Under the pieces are notes generated by a model. That model saw only the letters and a list, made by a program, of their open reading frames with translations, was not told the origin of the DNA and searched no databases. Of a stretch of DNA of 47,372 nucleotides, positions 34,846 to 43,070 are shown piece after piece. Each line of letters begins with the position of its first letter. The stretch's first letter is position 1. The DNA lies in the NCBI GenBank assembly GCA_022842925.1, contig JALHOQ010000004.1, positions 1-47,372 of the forward strand, in the 5' to 3' direction. A program made the translations under genes and the position numbers. The DNA comes from Bdellovibrionales bacterium (GTDB lineage: Bacteria > Bdellovibrionota > Bdellovibrionia > Bdellovibrionales > UBA1609).

Positions 34846-36530
34846 GCGAGGGGTTAAAGGGTCGGTCGGTCATTGTATTGCTGTTTCTAGCATTCTGTGT
34901 CGTGTACCTGCTGCCGAATTTCGTAAAGCTGCCCGAAGGCTGGTGGTTTCATAAAAAGAAAATCAACTATGGTCTCGACATTCAAGGCGGCGCCCATCTT
35001 GTTTACGGCGTGGATGTGAACGGCGTATTGGCCGAGCGAACTGAGCGCATGGGTCGGACACTGACTGAGGAACTTAAGGAACGGAATGTCATCGCTGAAG
35101 TGGCACTAAAGGGCGAGCGCAAGGAAATGATCGCTCTCACCGCGAAGTCGACTGAAGATCGCGCCAAGATTTCCGAATTTTTACAAGATCAGTATCCAGC
35201 GTGGCTGCAGATTGTTTCGGATTCCGGCACCACCGTTGAAGTTCGCTACTACGACGCAAAAATGTCCGAATTTCGTGAACAGATTTTAAGTCAGGCGATT
35301 GAAGTGATTCGGAACCGCGTCGATGAATTCGGTGTGGCCGAGCCGGTCATCGCCCAGCAGGGCAGTGAGCGAATCGTGGTTCAGCTCCCAGGGTTGGCCG
35401 ATCCCGCCGGCGCCAAGGAGCTGATCAATAAAGCCGCCAAGCTCGACTTCCGCATGGTCGATGAAAGCATGACCACCGAGCAGGTTCAAAACTTGGTGAC
35501 GGAAGCGGAGAAGCAGGGTGGTTTCACTCTGAACAAAGATCTGCGCTACGTCCAGTACACAAAAAAGGTAAATGAAGTCTTGAAGGGGAAGCTGCCCCCG
35601 AACACGATGATCGCTTTTGAAAAGCTCAGCAATGCGACCTCTCTCGAGGCGGGTAAGCGGGCTTGGTTGCTTAGAACAGACACAGAAGTCACGGGTGATC
35701 AGCTTGAGGACGCCCATGTGGGTTACGGCGAGTTTGGTGATCCGAACGTCGTATTCAACTTCAATCCCGAGGGGCGGCGTAAGTTTGCTAACTTGACCGG
35801 CAATAATATCGGGAAGCTGATGGCCATTGTGCTCGACGAAGTGGTTTACTCGGCTCCGCAAATTAAAGACCGTATCGACGGGCAGGGGACCATCACTCTC
35901 GGTGGTCGCAGCTTTGAAGAAAAACAAAAGGAAGGCCTGCTGATCGCCACGGCTCTCCGCGCGGGTGCGCTACCGGCGGCTCTTGAGCAATTGGAAGAGC
36001 GTTCAGTCGGTCCCTCTCTTGGTCGCGATTCGATCGAGAAGGGCAAGACGGCGGGTTATATTGGCCTCGCACTAATCACGATATTCGTGGTCTTCTACTA
36101 TAAAATGTTCGGCCTGGTGGCCGCGCTCGGACTCGGTTTGAATGTGGTTGGACTGTTGGCCGTGCTCAGTGCCCTTGGCGCCACTCTCACTTTGCCGGGT
36201 ATCGCTGGGATAACACTTACGGTCGGTATGGCGATTGATGCCAATGTCATTATTTTTGAACGGATTAAAGAAGAGTTGGCGCGTGGTGTGCCCATGAAGC
36301 TCGCCATTAAGGACGGCTTTCAAAATGCCTGGTCGGCGATCTTCGATTCCAACGTCACGACCGCGATCGCCGCCGCTGTCTTGATTTATTTCGGCTCGGG
36401 ACCCGTTCGCGGTTTCGGTGTGACTCTAATCGCGGGAATCGCCACGACCATGATCACAGCTGTATTCGTGACCCACTGGCTGCTCGACCTTCTGGTCGCG
36501 AAGTCAAAAAACCAAAAGATCGCGATTTAG
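34842..36530 (+). CDS. secD: Protein translocase subunit SecD
   Basis: SecD uses the proton gradient to help proteins leave the SecYEG channel on the periplasmic side. The 562-residue product has an N-terminal membrane helix and then YGLDIQGGAHLVYGVDV, the D1 signature of SecD. Next come the large periplasmic domain with RNRVDEFGVAEPVIAQQG, and a C-terminal block of five membrane helices containing GLGLNVVGLLA, TLPGIAGITLTVGMAIDANVIIFERIKEEL and the last helix. Its ATG overlaps the yajC stop. secF begins 12 bases later. Confidence 0.97.
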   Translation: MSEGLKGRSVIVLLFLAFCVVYLLPNFVKLPEGWWFHKKKINYGLDIQGGAHLVYGVDVNGVLAERTERMGRTLTEELKERNVIAEVALKGERKEMIALTAKSTEDRAKISEFLQDQYPAWLQIVSDSGTTVEVRYYDAKMSEFREQILSQAIEVIRNRVDEFGVAEPVIAQQGSERIVVQLPGLADPAGAKELINKAAKLDFRMVDESMTTEQVQNLVTEAEKQGGFTLNKDLRYVQYTKKVNEVLKGKLPPNTMIAFEKLSNATSLEAGKRAWLLRTDTEVTGDQLEDAHVGYGEFGDPNVVFNFNPEGRRKFANLTGNNIGKLMAIVLDEVVYSAPQIKDRIDGQGTITLGGRSFEEKQKEGLLIATALRAGALPAALEQLEERSVGPSLGRDSIEKGKTAGYIGLALITIFVVFYYKMFGLVAALGLGLNVVGLLAVLSALGATLTLPGIAGITLTVGMAIDANVIIFERIKEELARGVPMKLAIKDGFQNAWSAIFDSNVTTAIAAAVLIYFGSGPVRGFGVTLIAGIATTMITAVFVTHWLLDLLVAKSKNQKIAI

Positions 36531-36542
36531 GGGATTGGGACA

Positions 36543-37520
36543 ATGTCGACAATGACAAACACGCAAAAGAAAAACGACTGGGGCCGCTTCGATTTCCTAG
36601 GGGTTTCCAAGTACATCACGATCATGTCGGTTAGCTTCACGGCTTTATGCTTGGTGCTCATCGCGGTGAAAGGTTTCAACTTCGGAGTCGACTTTGCCGG
36701 CGGTATTGAGATCCAAGTCATGTTTAAAGAAAACGTGGACGCGGCTCGGGTCCGATCCTTTATGTCCGACTCCGGATTTCCCAAAGCCAACGTGCAGAGC
36801 ATCGGCGGGCAACACGAGTACTTGATTAATATTGAGAACCTGAAAGACGCCAGTGAAGAAGAGACCAACAAGTACATCACCGCTACGGTGGAGAAACTTA
36901 AAGGGTCATTGGCTTCGACCTTTGCTCAGCAAGGTGCCGAAGTTCGACAAGTCAATACGGTCGGCCCGCAGATCGGCAAAGAGCTCCGCCGAAATGGTAC
37001 GCTGGCCGGCTTTTACTGTCTTTTGTTAATTTTGATTTATGTCGGTCTGCGCTTTGACTATCGTTTTGCTCCGGCCGCCGTCTTCTGTTTGATCCACGAT
37101 GCGGTTATTACCATGGGGCTTTACTCGATCTTCGGTTGGGAATTCACGGTGCAAACGATGGCCGCGGTTCTTACGATCATCGGTTATTCGCTGAACGATA
37201 CGATCGTGATTTTTGACCGAATTCGAGAGAATCAAGAAGTACATCGGGACAAGGATCTCTATTGGATCGCGAACCGTTCCCTAAACGAAACCCTTTCGCG
37301 CACGATTTTGACGTATGTGACGACTAATTTCACGGTGATGGCGATGTACATCTTCGCGGATGGAGTCATCAAAGACTTCGCCTTAACTATGATGATTGGT
37401 ATGGCGCTGGGCGTGTTCTCGACGGTTTACGTCGCGACACCCTTGATGTTGTTGGCCGATCACTATCAAAAGCAGAAGCGGCAGCGCATTCAGCAGGCCG
37501 CCTATTCCGGGGGCAAATAG
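36543..37520 (+). CDS. secF: Protein translocase subunit SecF
   Basis: SecF pairs with SecD in the accessory export complex. The 325-residue product has the expected FDFLGVSKY start, a first membrane helix, and NFGVDFAGGIEIQV. The later membrane block has RFDYRFAPAAVFCLIHDAVITMGLYSIFGWEFTVQ, then GYSLNDTIVIFDRIREN and LSRTILTYVTT, all hallmarks of SecF. GGGGA precedes the ATG. The stop TAG is immediately followed by the ATG of the small basic ORF. Confidence 0.96.
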   Translation: MSTMTNTQKKNDWGRFDFLGVSKYITIMSVSFTALCLVLIAVKGFNFGVDFAGGIEIQVMFKENVDAARVRSFMSDSGFPKANVQSIGGQHEYLINIENLKDASEEETNKYITATVEKLKGSLASTFAQQGAEVRQVNTVGPQIGKELRRNGTLAGFYCLLLILIYVGLRFDYRFAPAAVFCLIHDAVITMGLYSIFGWEFTVQTMAAVLTIIGYSLNDTIVIFDRIRENQEVHRDKDLYWIANRSLNETLSRTILTYVTTNFTVMAMYIFADGVIKDFALTMMIGMALGVFSTVYVATPLMLLADHYQKQKRQRIQQAAYSGGK

Positions 37521-37706
37521 ATGATTCGCTGGAACGCCGGTTTCATTCGTGGTTTGGCCGAAAGCGTGCTCGCAAGAGCACGCGTGATCCGGAGTTCCCT
37601 CACTCAGTACAACGCGAGCGGCACGCAAGATCCCGCTGCGAAACAGCGGAAGCGCAAAAAAGCCGCGGTCAAGCGGGCGCGCACGCCTCGCCGGCCCAAT
37701 GGATAA
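37521..37706 (+). CDS. Small basic protein between secF and queC
   Basis: The ATG follows the secF stop without a gap, and GGGGGC lies at a suitable distance before it. The 61-residue product is unusually basic, with KQRKRKKAAVKRARTPRRPNG at its C-terminus. It overlaps the queC start by 8 bases. queC has no ribosome site of its own there, so coupled translation from this ORF is plausible and argues that the frame is real. Strong positive charge suggests binding to RNA, DNA or membrane phospholipid. No family is recognised. Confidence 0.5.
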   Translation: MIRWNAGFIRGLAESVLARARVIRSSLTQYNASGTQDPAAKQRKRKKAAVKRARTPRRPNG

Positions 37707-38361
37707 AGCGGTCGTACTTCTTTCTTCCGGCCTCGACTCCTCTTACAACCTGCTTAAGGCCACGGGCCAATTTGAAGTCGCTCTGGCTCTCACGTTCGAC
37801 TATGGCCAAAAGGCCGCGCAGCGAGAGTGCGAGCGGGCCGCAGCCTTGGCTAGACACTATAAGGTTCCCCACAAAGTCATTTCGCTCCCTTGGTTTAAAG
37901 ACTTCACTAAGACGACTTTGGTCGGTGGTGGTAAAATCCCCAGCGGCGCCGATGTGAAGATCGATGATTTAAAACAGTCGCTGGAGACGGCGAAGTCGGT
38001 GTGGGTGCCCAACCGTAACGGAATCTTTTTAAATATCGCCGCCGGTTTTGCTGAAGGATTGGGTGCGAAATACATTATCCCCGGTTTCAACCTCGAAGAG
38101 GCGCAGACTTTTCCCGACAATAGCGCCGCGTTTTTAAAATCCCTTGATGCGACTTTTGCCTTCTCCACCCAGAACGGTGTACGCACCCACTGCTATTCGG
38201 CGCACTTAAACAAAACTCAGATCGTCAAAGAGGCGATGGTCGCCGACCTGCCTTTTCAGGTGCTCTGGCCCTGCTATCTCGATGGCGACAGGTGGTGCGG
38301 AACCTGCGAGTCCTGCCAGCGGTTTAACCGGGCCCTTGCCGCTAATGGATTGAAAATATGA
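37699..38361 (+). CDS. queC: 7-cyano-7-deazaguanine (preQ0) synthase
   Basis: QueC converts 7-carboxy-7-deazaguanine to preQ0 with ATP and ammonia, in the cytoplasm. The 220-residue length is normal. The N-terminal PP-loop reads LLSSGLDSS, where most members have SGGxDS. FDYGQKAAQRECERAAALA, VPNRNGIFLNIAAGFAEGLGA and FPDNSAAFLKSL match conserved blocks. The C-terminal zinc ligands are Cys192, Cys200, Cys203 and Cys206 (CGTCESC). It overlaps the DUF366 gene as ATGA. Together with queA and tgt in this block it shows that the cell makes queuosine, though the other que genes are not in the window. Confidence 0.93.
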   Translation: MDKAVVLLSSGLDSSYNLLKATGQFEVALALTFDYGQKAAQRECERAAALARHYKVPHKVISLPWFKDFTKTTLVGGGKIPSGADVKIDDLKQSLETAKSVWVPNRNGIFLNIAAGFAEGLGAKYIIPGFNLEEAQTFPDNSAAFLKSLDATFAFSTQNGVRTHCYSAHLNKTQIVKEAMVADLPFQVLWPCYLDGDRWCGTCESCQRFNRALAANGLKI

Positions 38362-38927
38362 AGTCCCGTTTTGTTGATTCAAACGAAAACTATGACGGCT
38401 CTCAACTCGTGAGCCTGCGCAACTACCTGAAGCATGAAATGTTAGGCGATTCGGTGGTGGCGTGGGTCGGTCCCTGTGAAGTCGAGGGCGACCATATGGT
38501 CGACGGCGAAGATCTGCTGGCGGGGAGTGAGATCCGGGGCGAAAAGATGCTGCACTTTATTGTGGAGCTTTTCGATTCCACGCTTTTCGCGGCCGTGGGC
38601 ATTCAGCGCTTGATGGCCGCCATCGTAAAAGACGCTCTCATGTTGATGTCACTTGAAAAGCTGCTGATTTGCGATCTCCGGCGCGAGGGCGACGATATTT
38701 TCGTTGCCGATAAAAAGTTCAGCATTTCCATCGCGACACAAAGTCCGACCAGCTCCTTAATTCATTTCGCCGTAAATGTGGTGAACCGGGGAACCCCTGT
38801 CCCTACCATAAGTCTGGAAGAATTCGGTCTGGATGCCCAAGCCTTCGCCCTTGAGGTGATGCAGCGGCTGACAACCGAAGTTGAAACCATTCGCGAGGCC
38901 ACTCGCAAAGTGAAGTGGGTGCGCTAG
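38358..38927 (+). CDS. DUF366 family protein
   Basis: This 189-residue protein starts with ATG 38358, overlapping the queC stop by four bases. It matches the uncharacterised DUF366 pattern: SNENYDGSQLVSLRNYL near the N-terminus, LGDSVVAWVGPCEV, HMVDGEDLLAGSEIRGEKMLHFIVELFD in the middle, and a C-terminal helix. There is no signal peptide, so it is cytoplasmic. The conserved acidic, His and Cys residues would suit a catalytic or metal site, but nothing is established. The tight coupling with queC suggests a role linked to preQ0 or nucleotide metabolism; that is inferred from position only. Confidence 0.7.
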   Translation: MKSRFVDSNENYDGSQLVSLRNYLKHEMLGDSVVAWVGPCEVEGDHMVDGEDLLAGSEIRGEKMLHFIVELFDSTLFAAVGIQRLMAAIVKDALMLMSLEKLLICDLRREGDDIFVADKKFSISIATQSPTSSLIHFAVNVVNRGTPVPTISLEEFGLDAQAFALEVMQRLTTEVETIREATRKVKWVR

Positions 38928-38956
38928 CGAGCGAAAGGTTTTTTGAAGGAGGGGGA

Positions 38957-40195
38957 GTGAGCTCAGTATTGGTCCTTTTAGTCTTTCTATCGCCGTTGGT
39001 CTCCGCCACATCTCGAATGCCGGTGGATCTACCACCCGATGCGAGCGCCGCCCAGCTTAAGCGAATCCTCGAACAGCAAGGGCAGTTTCACCTTTTTCGT
39101 GAGGGTGTGATTCCACTAGGGCCGGTTGAGGCGGCGATTCTTTTGGGCGAACGAAATCTCTCCTGGCTGAAGTTGATCAACAAGAATCGCGCGGTGCCGA
39201 TTTCCTTTAGCAGTCAGGCCACCACGGGTGGCATTTCGATCGACAAACCACATAAGTACTCGCCCGCCATTATTTTGGAGTGGAAAGAAGAGTTGAAGCG
39301 GGATTTGCCCGAGCGCATGCGCCAAACGCTTTTTGAAGGTGGAGTACTCTCGGCGGAAGTGCCGACCTCAGAAGACGAATATATAAAATGGGGCCGCAAA
39401 GTGGACCGCCTTTATCAGGCGGCGCTGCGCTGGAAAACGCTGGAGCCCTGGCGCGATCACTACGAGCAGAACCGAAGCGCCGATATTCGCGGGATATATT
39501 TTTTTGGCCGTATGGATTATAAGACCCGGCAGCAAAAGCTCGCGAGCGCCAAAGATTGGACGGAGCAAGAGCAGCGCGATCTCTCCGATTGGCTGGTCAG
39601 CATGTGCCTGAATAATTTTGGCGACGTAGCGTTCTGTCGCGGTCAAGTGAGGGAAGCCGTCGTAAGTGGAGAATCCCTTATGCCACTTTACGGAATGTGG
39701 GAGATGTCGGCTCAGATCACCTTCGATGAGAAATTTAGCGTGCAAAAGTCCCGCAGTGACGTGCGCTTCCAGGCTGATCATGTGTTGCATGTGCCATTTC
39801 GCGACCCACTCGACGAAGCGGTCCGCGAATTTCTCCGCCACAATGTCGAAGACGAATGGAAATTCGGAGAATGGGCCCTTAAGCTGATCTTCGGCCCCGA
39901 TGCCGCCGCCCACATACGCTTTGAAGCCGGCGTCACGCCCCATGTGAACGGTCTCGGCGGCGACCGCATCACCATGAACGCCGATCAACCCTTAAGCGAG
40001 TACGACGCCCAGTGGGCAATCCGCCACGAGTTCGGCCACGTCCTCGGCTTCCCAGACTGCTATGTCGAATTTTACGACTCCGAAGCGGAGGCCATGGTCA
40101 CCTATCAGATCGACGTGACGAATCTGATGTGCAGCCGTCATGGACGGCTGCAGGAGAGACATGTGAACGAACTGCGGCGGGTCTATAGGCGATAA
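38957..40195 (+). CDS. Secreted HExxH zinc metalloprotease
   Basis: The GTG at 38957 is chosen because GGAGG lies just upstream and the frame then opens with a signal peptide (SSVLVLLVFLSPLVSA); a longer frame from 38915 overlaps the DUF366 gene. The product has 412 residues. Near the C-terminus HEFGHVLGFPDCYVEF gives His357, Glu358 and His361, and Asp367 as a likely third zinc ligand, in the HExxHxxGxxD pattern of metzincins. TNLMCSRHGRL after it resembles the Met-turn. The rest is helical and charged without recognised domains. It probably acts outside the inner membrane. No propeptide boundary can be placed. Confidence 0.8.
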   Translation: MSSVLVLLVFLSPLVSATSRMPVDLPPDASAAQLKRILEQQGQFHLFREGVIPLGPVEAAILLGERNLSWLKLINKNRAVPISFSSQATTGGISIDKPHKYSPAIILEWKEELKRDLPERMRQTLFEGGVLSAEVPTSEDEYIKWGRKVDRLYQAALRWKTLEPWRDHYEQNRSADIRGIYFFGRMDYKTRQQKLASAKDWTEQEQRDLSDWLVSMCLNNFGDVAFCRGQVREAVVSGESLMPLYGMWEMSAQITFDEKFSVQKSRSDVRFQADHVLHVPFRDPLDEAVREFLRHNVEDEWKFGEWALKLIFGPDAAAHIRFEAGVTPHVNGLGGDRITMNADQPLSEYDAQWAIRHEFGHVLGFPDCYVEFYDSEAEAMVTYQIDVTNLMCSRHGRLQERHVNELRRVYRR

Positions 40196-40275
40196 GTGTG
40201 GCGGCGATTGGCCGCGACAGCGAATAATCAAACCCCACACTCGGCCCGGGCCGAGTGGATGATCTGCGCCCCTCA

Positions 40276-40391
40276 CTCCGCCGACTGTTCTGAAATAGAA
40301 AAAAGAGAGTTCACCTAAAACGTATTCTCTATGATCTCGATTTTAAATGGAAACGACGGTCTTTTTTTCTATTTCAGAACAGTCGGCGGAG
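40276..40391. repeat. 29-bp perfect inverted repeat (116-bp element)
   Basis: Bases 40276-40304 and 40363-40391 are exact reverse complements, separated by 58 bases. The arms are G+C rich outside and A/T-rich inside. There is no ORF inside. CA flanks the element on both sides, which may be chance. It could be a MITE-like element with terminal repeats or a large RNA hairpin ending the metalloprotease transcript. The rest of the 293-base gap 40196-40488 shows nothing else I can name. Confidence 0.75.
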
Positions 40392-40488
40392 CATGCGGCG
40401 AATATTAATTCTGCGGTCTCATGGCCAACGATGGATTTAAAAGCATTGGATTCTGGACAAGGCTCCAAACGAACATTAGCTTTTAAGC

Positions 40489-40971
40489 ATGAAGAAAACT
40501 GCCTTAGCTCTCTTATTTTCTGTAGGCTGCGCGATCATGGTAGCAAAAAGTTTTGCGAACTCTGATTCAAGCGACGTCCTCTTCGAGAAAGATCGCGAAG
40601 CAAATCCTGGGTTAGCCAAAGAATACCCCATTAAAATTTGTGTTGGTCCTCTAGGTTACTCGGGTATGGAAGTAAAAACTAAGGATGATCCCAGATGCCG
40701 GGAACAAAAGGAAATTCCGTACGAAGAATGCATGAGACGACGCGTAAGCCGAGCCAATTTCAAGCTGCTTGTAATTAATAAGAGCATTAAGGTTCAGCCC
40801 GGAGAAGTCATCTATTTGAAGAAAAAGAAGTATTCATTCTTAATGGGGGCAAGTGGATTTCAGAAAAATTTCTCGAAAGAACAGAACTCAACCTTCAAGA
40901 TAGACACCGCCAATTACAGTGGTGTGACTATCGACTCCTTAAAAAGCTGCAAAGGTTTCAAAGTAGAATAG
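40489..40971 (+). CDS. Small secreted protein, A+T-rich orphan
   Basis: This 160-residue protein has a signal peptide (ALALLFSVGCAIMVAKSFA) followed by a basic mature part with four Cys (KICVGPLGY, DPRCRE, YEECMRR, KSCKGF) and a Lys-rich strand region (VIYLKKKKYSFLMG). No family is recognised and no good ribosome site precedes the ATG. Base composition is clearly richer in A+T than the surrounding genes. A short imperfect direct repeat (TGGATTC-TGGACA type) stands on each side, near 40448 and 40985. These points suggest acquisition or a mobile cassette, without proof. Confidence 0.55.
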   Translation: MKKTALALLFSVGCAIMVAKSFANSDSSDVLFEKDREANPGLAKEYPIKICVGPLGYSGMEVKTKDDPRCREQKEIPYEECMRRRVSRANFKLLVINKSIKVQPGEVIYLKKKKYSFLMGASGFQKNFSKEQNSTFKIDTANYSGVTIDSLKSCKGFKVE

Positions 40972-41031
40972 GGTTCAAAACCACTGGATTCCTGGACACA
41001 GCAAAGTCACCAAAGTGCACAATACTAACTC

Positions 41032-41946
41032 TCACCTAGGAATTTCCCGCGCAATCGCTTTTCCGGCGGCGGCTAAGGCTTCTTCAGCCTTTTTGAAGCT
41101 GGTGAAGTTTTCCGCGCAGGCACCCACGGAAAAAGTGGCTCCCGACGGGACCGTGAGAATTCCAAAATCGCAGATCCGCTGGATTTGCGTTCCCGTTTTG
41201 TGTGCGAATTTGAATTCCGTAGGGAAGTGCGCTTTGAGACGGGCCTTTCCTGTTTTACATCGGGACATGATCTTAAAAACTTCCTCCGAAACAAAGGGGC
41301 TTACGGCCTTCTTCTCGGCCAGCAATTCGAGAAGGTCGGCGTATCCTCTCAACGTCCCGCTATTGTATCCCTTGGCGTAGTAGGCCGCGAACGCGCTCTC
41401 TAAGTTCGGCTGGCGCAGTTTGGAAACCGGAACCTGAACTAATTTGGCGAAATGTTCATAGCGCTTGCGATAGTCTTTCTTACTTTTAATATCAATGTAG
41501 TTGTTTCCGTCGAGACGGACGGCCTTGGGGTGCAGTTCGCTATACGCCAGCCTCCGCACATCCAGCAACGTCGTGATCGGAGAAAACTCGCGCGGCACCA
41601 ATTTTCTCAGGGTTTCATTGATATGATTCAAACCCACCCATTCGATCAGCATGTCGGATGAGGCATTGTCACTCTTCACCAGCGTCTGCTCGAGAAGATA
41701 CCGTATCGTGAGCCGGGTGCCGATTTTTTGAAAGCTCGTTTCGCCGGAGCCGTCCCGGCGCATGGATGGATCAAAAACGATCGTTTGATCGAAGGCCATC
41801 TTGCCGGCTTCAATCTGCTTTAGAACTTCAACCGCGATCGGCACTTTTACGGCCGAGGAGTAGTACCAGATCCGGTCATGATTGAGACCGGCAAAGCGTC
41901 CGGTCGAATTTTCACGAACGTAGAAGCCGATATTTCCGTCGAAGCC
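41032..41946 (-). pseudogene. Class A beta-lactamase-like gene, 5' end missing
   Basis: The frame contains the motifs of penicillin-interacting serine enzymes in order: SAVK (SxxK, Ser codon at 41854-41856), then SDN in LVKSDNASSD, and KTG in FAHKTGTQ. Upstream of SxxK the frame still encodes family-like sequence (DGNIGFYVRENSTGRFAGLN) up to about 41946. It then runs into the reverse strand of a Gly-rich coding tail and reaches a stop at 42061-42063 with no ATG, GTG or TTG. The first available start, GTG 41844, lies after the active-site Ser. The signal peptide and true start are therefore lost. A glutamate like that of real class A beta-lactamases is not obvious, so resistance activity is doubtful even for an intact relative. 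Confidence 0.7.
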
Positions 41947-42117
41947 CGACTGAACGGCGGCACTGGCGGAAGTCGCGGCGGCCCGGGCACGGCTGGCACT
42001 GCAAACACCGGCGGCGGCGGTGGCGGTTCGCGAAGCGCTGCGCCTGGCGGAGCAGTAGGATCACTCGGTGGGGCTGGCGGAACCGGCCTAGTGATAGTTA
42101 GATATTTAACTCCGTAA
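41947..42117 (+). pseudogene. C-terminal remnant of a glycine-rich surface or tail protein
   Basis: On the plus strand the frame reads GGTGGSRGGPG through a long Gly-rich stretch to GGAGGTGLVIVRYLTP and a stop at 42117. The ending Gly-rich plus VIVRY is typical of large Gly-rich extracellular and phage-tail-like proteins. Upstream of about 41947 the same frame is only the shadow of the beta-lactamase-like gene, so the body of this protein is absent. Both fragments end at the same point, which marks a junction. Confidence 0.55.
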
Positions 42118-42122
42118 AGCGC

Positions 42123-42617
42123 TTAAGTGGGCGACGACGGAGTCAGAAACTTAAACGTCTTCTCGACGATAAAATCCTGCTCCATCGCCTCCTTGCACTT
42201 CGGGCAAGGGATTGATTCCGGCAGGAGAATTTCGGCGGCCTTGCTGCCGACGGCGTAAAAATAGTCTTTGTCCATCTTCGCGAGGTACAGATGCTCGGTG
42301 CCGCAGGCGTTGCAGATGTAGGGCACCTTCAAAGTTTCCACTTTCATATTTGGCTTCGCGAAACCGACCACGATGCTGGCTTGAGTTCCGATCACGAATG
42401 GGCAATTCAGCATCCGTACTACGCAGTCATGAGGGATCTTAACCGTCCATAAAATCCAGTGTTTGATGCCGATCGAATTGATAAAGGTGACTTCGTTCAT
42501 ATCGAGAACGATGTCCTTAAGGCCGGCCATGGGCAGCGTGAACAGAGCCGTGGTCTCGCCGATTGGACCGCTCATTTGCACGACCAAATTCGTCGGAGTG
42601 CGATTGACGATCTTCAC
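42123..42617 (-). CDS. STAS-like domain fused to a zinc ribbon
   Basis: The GTG start at 42617 overlaps the stop of the upstream gene as GTGA. The 164-residue product has an N-terminal STAS-like fold, with strand-helix pattern and DIVLDMNEVTFINSIGIKHWILW, where Ser in NSIG is the site usually phosphorylated in anti-sigma antagonists. Residues about 97-150 contain ICNACG and IPCPKC, two CxxC knuckles forming a zinc-ribbon-like element around the sequence EHLYLAKMDKDYFY. The combination suggests a cytoplasmic switch protein. No anti-sigma kinase gene is near. The partner is unknown. Confidence 0.7.
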   Translation of the reverse strand: MKIVNRTPTNLVVQMSGPIGETTALFTLPMAGLKDIVLDMNEVTFINSIGIKHWILWTVKIPHDCVVRMLNCPFVIGTQASIVVGFAKPNMKVETLKVPYICNACGTEHLYLAKMDKDYFYAVGSKAAEILLPESIPCPKCKEAMEQDFIVEKTFKFLTPSSPT

Positions 42618-43009
42618 GGTTTAGAAGCCTCACACTTTTTAAGCAGATTTGCGGCTTGGGCCGCGGTGCCGCGATCAAACGAAGGTACAGAATCCAGTAT
42701 CGAAGAATAGCAATCGGCCTTACCGCGACCCGAGCAGCTGCGCACCAGGGGCAAAAACTGTTCGGCTTCCCGCCGTTCATGACTGCTCAGCGAATCGCCC
42801 ACCAACTGTACGCAACGGGTGTCGACTTCGATGCAGGCGTTGCGGATTTGCTCCACACCTTCCGTCGAGTTGTATTCGCTGGAGGACAGGTAACCCTTAA
42901 CCGTTTCGATGCAGGACTCAGGCACGCTGCCGGGCGGGTTGATGATCGTCTGCGCGAAAGCGCCGAGACCGAATACGCTGAGTAAAAAAACAGCAATACA
43001 GCGTTCCAT
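42614..43009 (-). CDS. Small secreted protein of unknown function
   Basis: The ATG at 43009 is preceded by GGAAG and opens a signal peptide (CIAVFLLSVFGLGAFA); an in-frame codon at 43033 is less likely. The 131-residue product is helical with seven Cys in the mature part, spaced as in a disulfide-bonded helical protein (SCIET, NACIEVDTRC, RSCSG, DCYSS, KKCE). No family is recognised. It is translationally coupled to the STAS/zinc-ribbon gene by a 4-base overlap, although one is exported and the other is cytoplasmic. Confidence 0.65.
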   Translation of the reverse strand: MERCIAVFLLSVFGLGAFAQTIINPPGSVPESCIETVKGYLSSSEYNSTEGVEQIRNACIEVDTRCVQLVGDSLSSHERREAEQFLPLVRSCSGRGKADCYSSILDSVPSFDRGTAAQAANLLKKCEASKP

Positions 43010-43070
43010 AGTCTTCCATGATGACCGAGACAAAGTGCATGGTCAAACAGGGAGAATTTCGACTGTGGCT

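Noticed and set aside
35286..35927. 213-residue minus-strand frame opposite secD
   Set aside because: Shadow of secD, with no ribosome site and no plausible domain.
40347..40565. 72-residue frame reading through the inverted repeat
   Set aside because: It crosses the repeat arm and overlaps the better-supported secreted-protein gene in another frame.
41878..41946. ATG 41878 as the true start of the Gly-rich ORF
   Set aside because: The first 23 codons are the reverse strand of beta-lactamase-like sequence; Gly-rich coding begins only after the junction.
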